A DNA stretch of 8,543 nucleotides, taken from positions 1 through 8,543 of the forward strand of contig JAEZJA010000093.1 of assembly GCA_023415895.1 (NCBI GenBank). The letters run 5' to 3'. Below, in pieces: positions 7,540 through 8,543 of this stretch (its first letter is position 1; each line of letters starts with the position of its first letter). Made by a program: the position numbers and the translations under genes. The DNA is from Bacillota bacterium (GTDB lineage: Bacteria; Bacillota; Clostridia; Oscillospirales; Acutalibacteraceae). The notes beneath the pieces were generated by a model. It was not told where the DNA came from and ran no database searches. It was given only the letters and a program-made list of their open reading frames with translations.

Positions 7540-8543
7540 ATGAAGGCAATGGAATTACTGCAGTCAATGACTCTAAAGCAAAAGATAGGTCAATTGGTGC
7601 AGCTGTACAGCCGGTATGTTCTTCGGCGTGATCCGGAAACCGGAACTCCTGTCAAGGATATATTTGCTCTTTCTGACCAAGAACGCGCATCGATCGGCAG
7701 CTTTCTGGATAACTCCACGGCTGATGGTGCTCTGCAAGTGTTGAGGGCTTTTTTGTCCGATGAGATCGGCGGGAAAATACCGCCTCTGTGTATGCACGAT
7801 GTGATTCACGGGTGCGACACGATTTTCCCCGTGGCGATCGGATTGGCGTGTTCTTTTGCGCCTGAGCTGATGCGGGAAAGTTCCCGGATTGCTGGCGAGG
7901 AGGCGGCAGCCCACAATATCCATACGGTGTTTGCACCAATGGCGGATCTGGCACGCGATGCGCGTTGGGGACGGATTATGGAATCTTTCGGTGAAGATCC
8001 GCTTCTGGGCGGCATTATGGCAGCCGCCACAGTCGAAGGCTTCCACGATGCGGGGGTATCTTGCTGTGTCAAGCATATGGTCGCGTATGGAGCTGCAGAG
8101 GCGGGTAGAGACTACAATACCGTACAGATGGGCGAGCGGCAGCTGCGCGACCAATTTCTTCCCGCCTATAAAAAGGCGGTGGATGCGGGCGTTGATATGG
8201 TGATGACTTCCTACAACACAGTCAACGACGTGCCGGCAACGGCTAGTCAGGAACTGTTGGTGGATGTTCTGAGAAAAGAATGGGGCTTTTCTGGAGTTTT
8301 GATCTCCGATTCAGGCGCGATTCGCGAGATGATTCCCCACGGCATTGCAAAAGACAAAAAAGAAGCGGCACGGTTCGCTATGGAGGCACAGGTTGATATC
8401 GATATGGCGTCTGACTGTTACCTACGCTATCTGGAGCAGCTGGTTGCCGAAGGAGCTATTCCCGAAAGCGCGATTGACGCCGCTTGTCTGCGTGTACTGC
8501 AGCTGAAAGAGAAGCACGGTCTGCTGGAGCCCACGTTTGAGCC
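7540..8543 (+). CDS. BglX-like GH3 beta-glycosidase, N-terminal catalytic domain (3' end cut)
   Basis: The frame is open from ATG 7540 to the window edge, giving 334 residues. It begins MKAMELLQSMTLKQKIGQLV, the usual GH3 opening, with no signal peptide, so the enzyme is probably cytoplasmic, unlike periplasmic E. coli BglX. GH3 landmarks occur in order: FAPMADLARDARWGRIMESFGEDP (Arg142 to Pro154), CVKHMVAYGAAEAGRDYN with Lys178-His179, MTSYNTVNDVPATAS, and GFSGVLISDSGAI with the nucleophile Asp257. The stretch after Asp257 resembles E. coli BglX, which I recall as having SDHGAI here, so a His is replaced by Ser. The C-terminal sandwich domain, which usually supplies the acid/base, lies beyond the window. 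Family members release terminal beta-linked glucose, xylose or related sugars; the sugar cannot be told from this part. The family call is firm. Confidence 0.92.
   Translation, partial: MKAMELLQSMTLKQKIGQLVQLYSRYVLRRDPETGTPVKDIFALSDQERASIGSFLDNSTADGALQVLRAFLSDEIGGKIPPLCMHDVIHGCDTIFPVAIGLACSFAPELMRESSRIAGEEAAAHNIHTVFAPMADLARDARWGRIMESFGEDPLLGGIMAAATVEGFHDAGVSCCVKHMVAYGAAEAGRDYNTVQMGERQLRDQFLPAYKKAVDAGVDMVMTSYNTVNDVPATASQELLVDVLRKEWGFSGVLISDSGAIREMIPHGIAKDKKEAARFAMEAQVDIDMASDCYLRYLEQLVAEGAIPESAIDAACLRVLQLKEKHGLLEPTFE

Overview
The window is one uninterrupted, same-strand block of five genes for carbohydrate breakdown. Gaps between genes are 62, 40, 12 and 8 bases. No terminator, RNA gene, mobile element or repeat array is visible. 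The first and last genes are cut by the window edges. AGGAG-type ribosome binding sites, a lipoprotein signal followed by S-layer homology (SLH) repeats, and mid-range base composition all fit a Gram-positive Firmicute, plausibly an uncultured gut or environmental Clostridia member. This taxonomic reading is inference from sequence style.

Layout: (1) 2-613, C-terminal part of an SGNH/GDSL-type esterase with its DxxH catalytic block and a trailing beta-rich domain. (2) 676-2832, a putative lipoprotein with three degenerate SLH repeats, a TIM-barrel-like glycoside hydrolase domain I cannot place in a family, and a C-terminal beta-rich domain. (3) 2873-5206, a GH2 enzyme of the beta-mannosidase type without a signal peptide. 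(4) 5219-7531, an FAD-dependent oxidoreductase of the FAD_oxidored kind with a C-terminal F5/8 type C (discoidin/CBM32-like) domain. (5) 7540 to the window end, the N-terminal catalytic domain of a BglX-like GH3 beta-glycosidase, also without a signal peptide.

A working model, inferred from content and order: the surface-anchored hydrolase shortens or captures a glycan outside the cell, the esterase removes acyl groups, and the GH2 and GH3 enzymes finish the imported oligosaccharides in the cytoplasm. The flavoprotein does not fit a purely hydrolytic pathway. It is the most interesting gene here, because a redox enzyme carrying a carbohydrate-binding-like domain between two exo-glycosidases suggests oxidation of a sugar or glycoside during catabolism. 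No transporter or regulator lies inside the window, so the substrate cannot be fixed; a beta-mannoside is the best single guess from the GH2 type.
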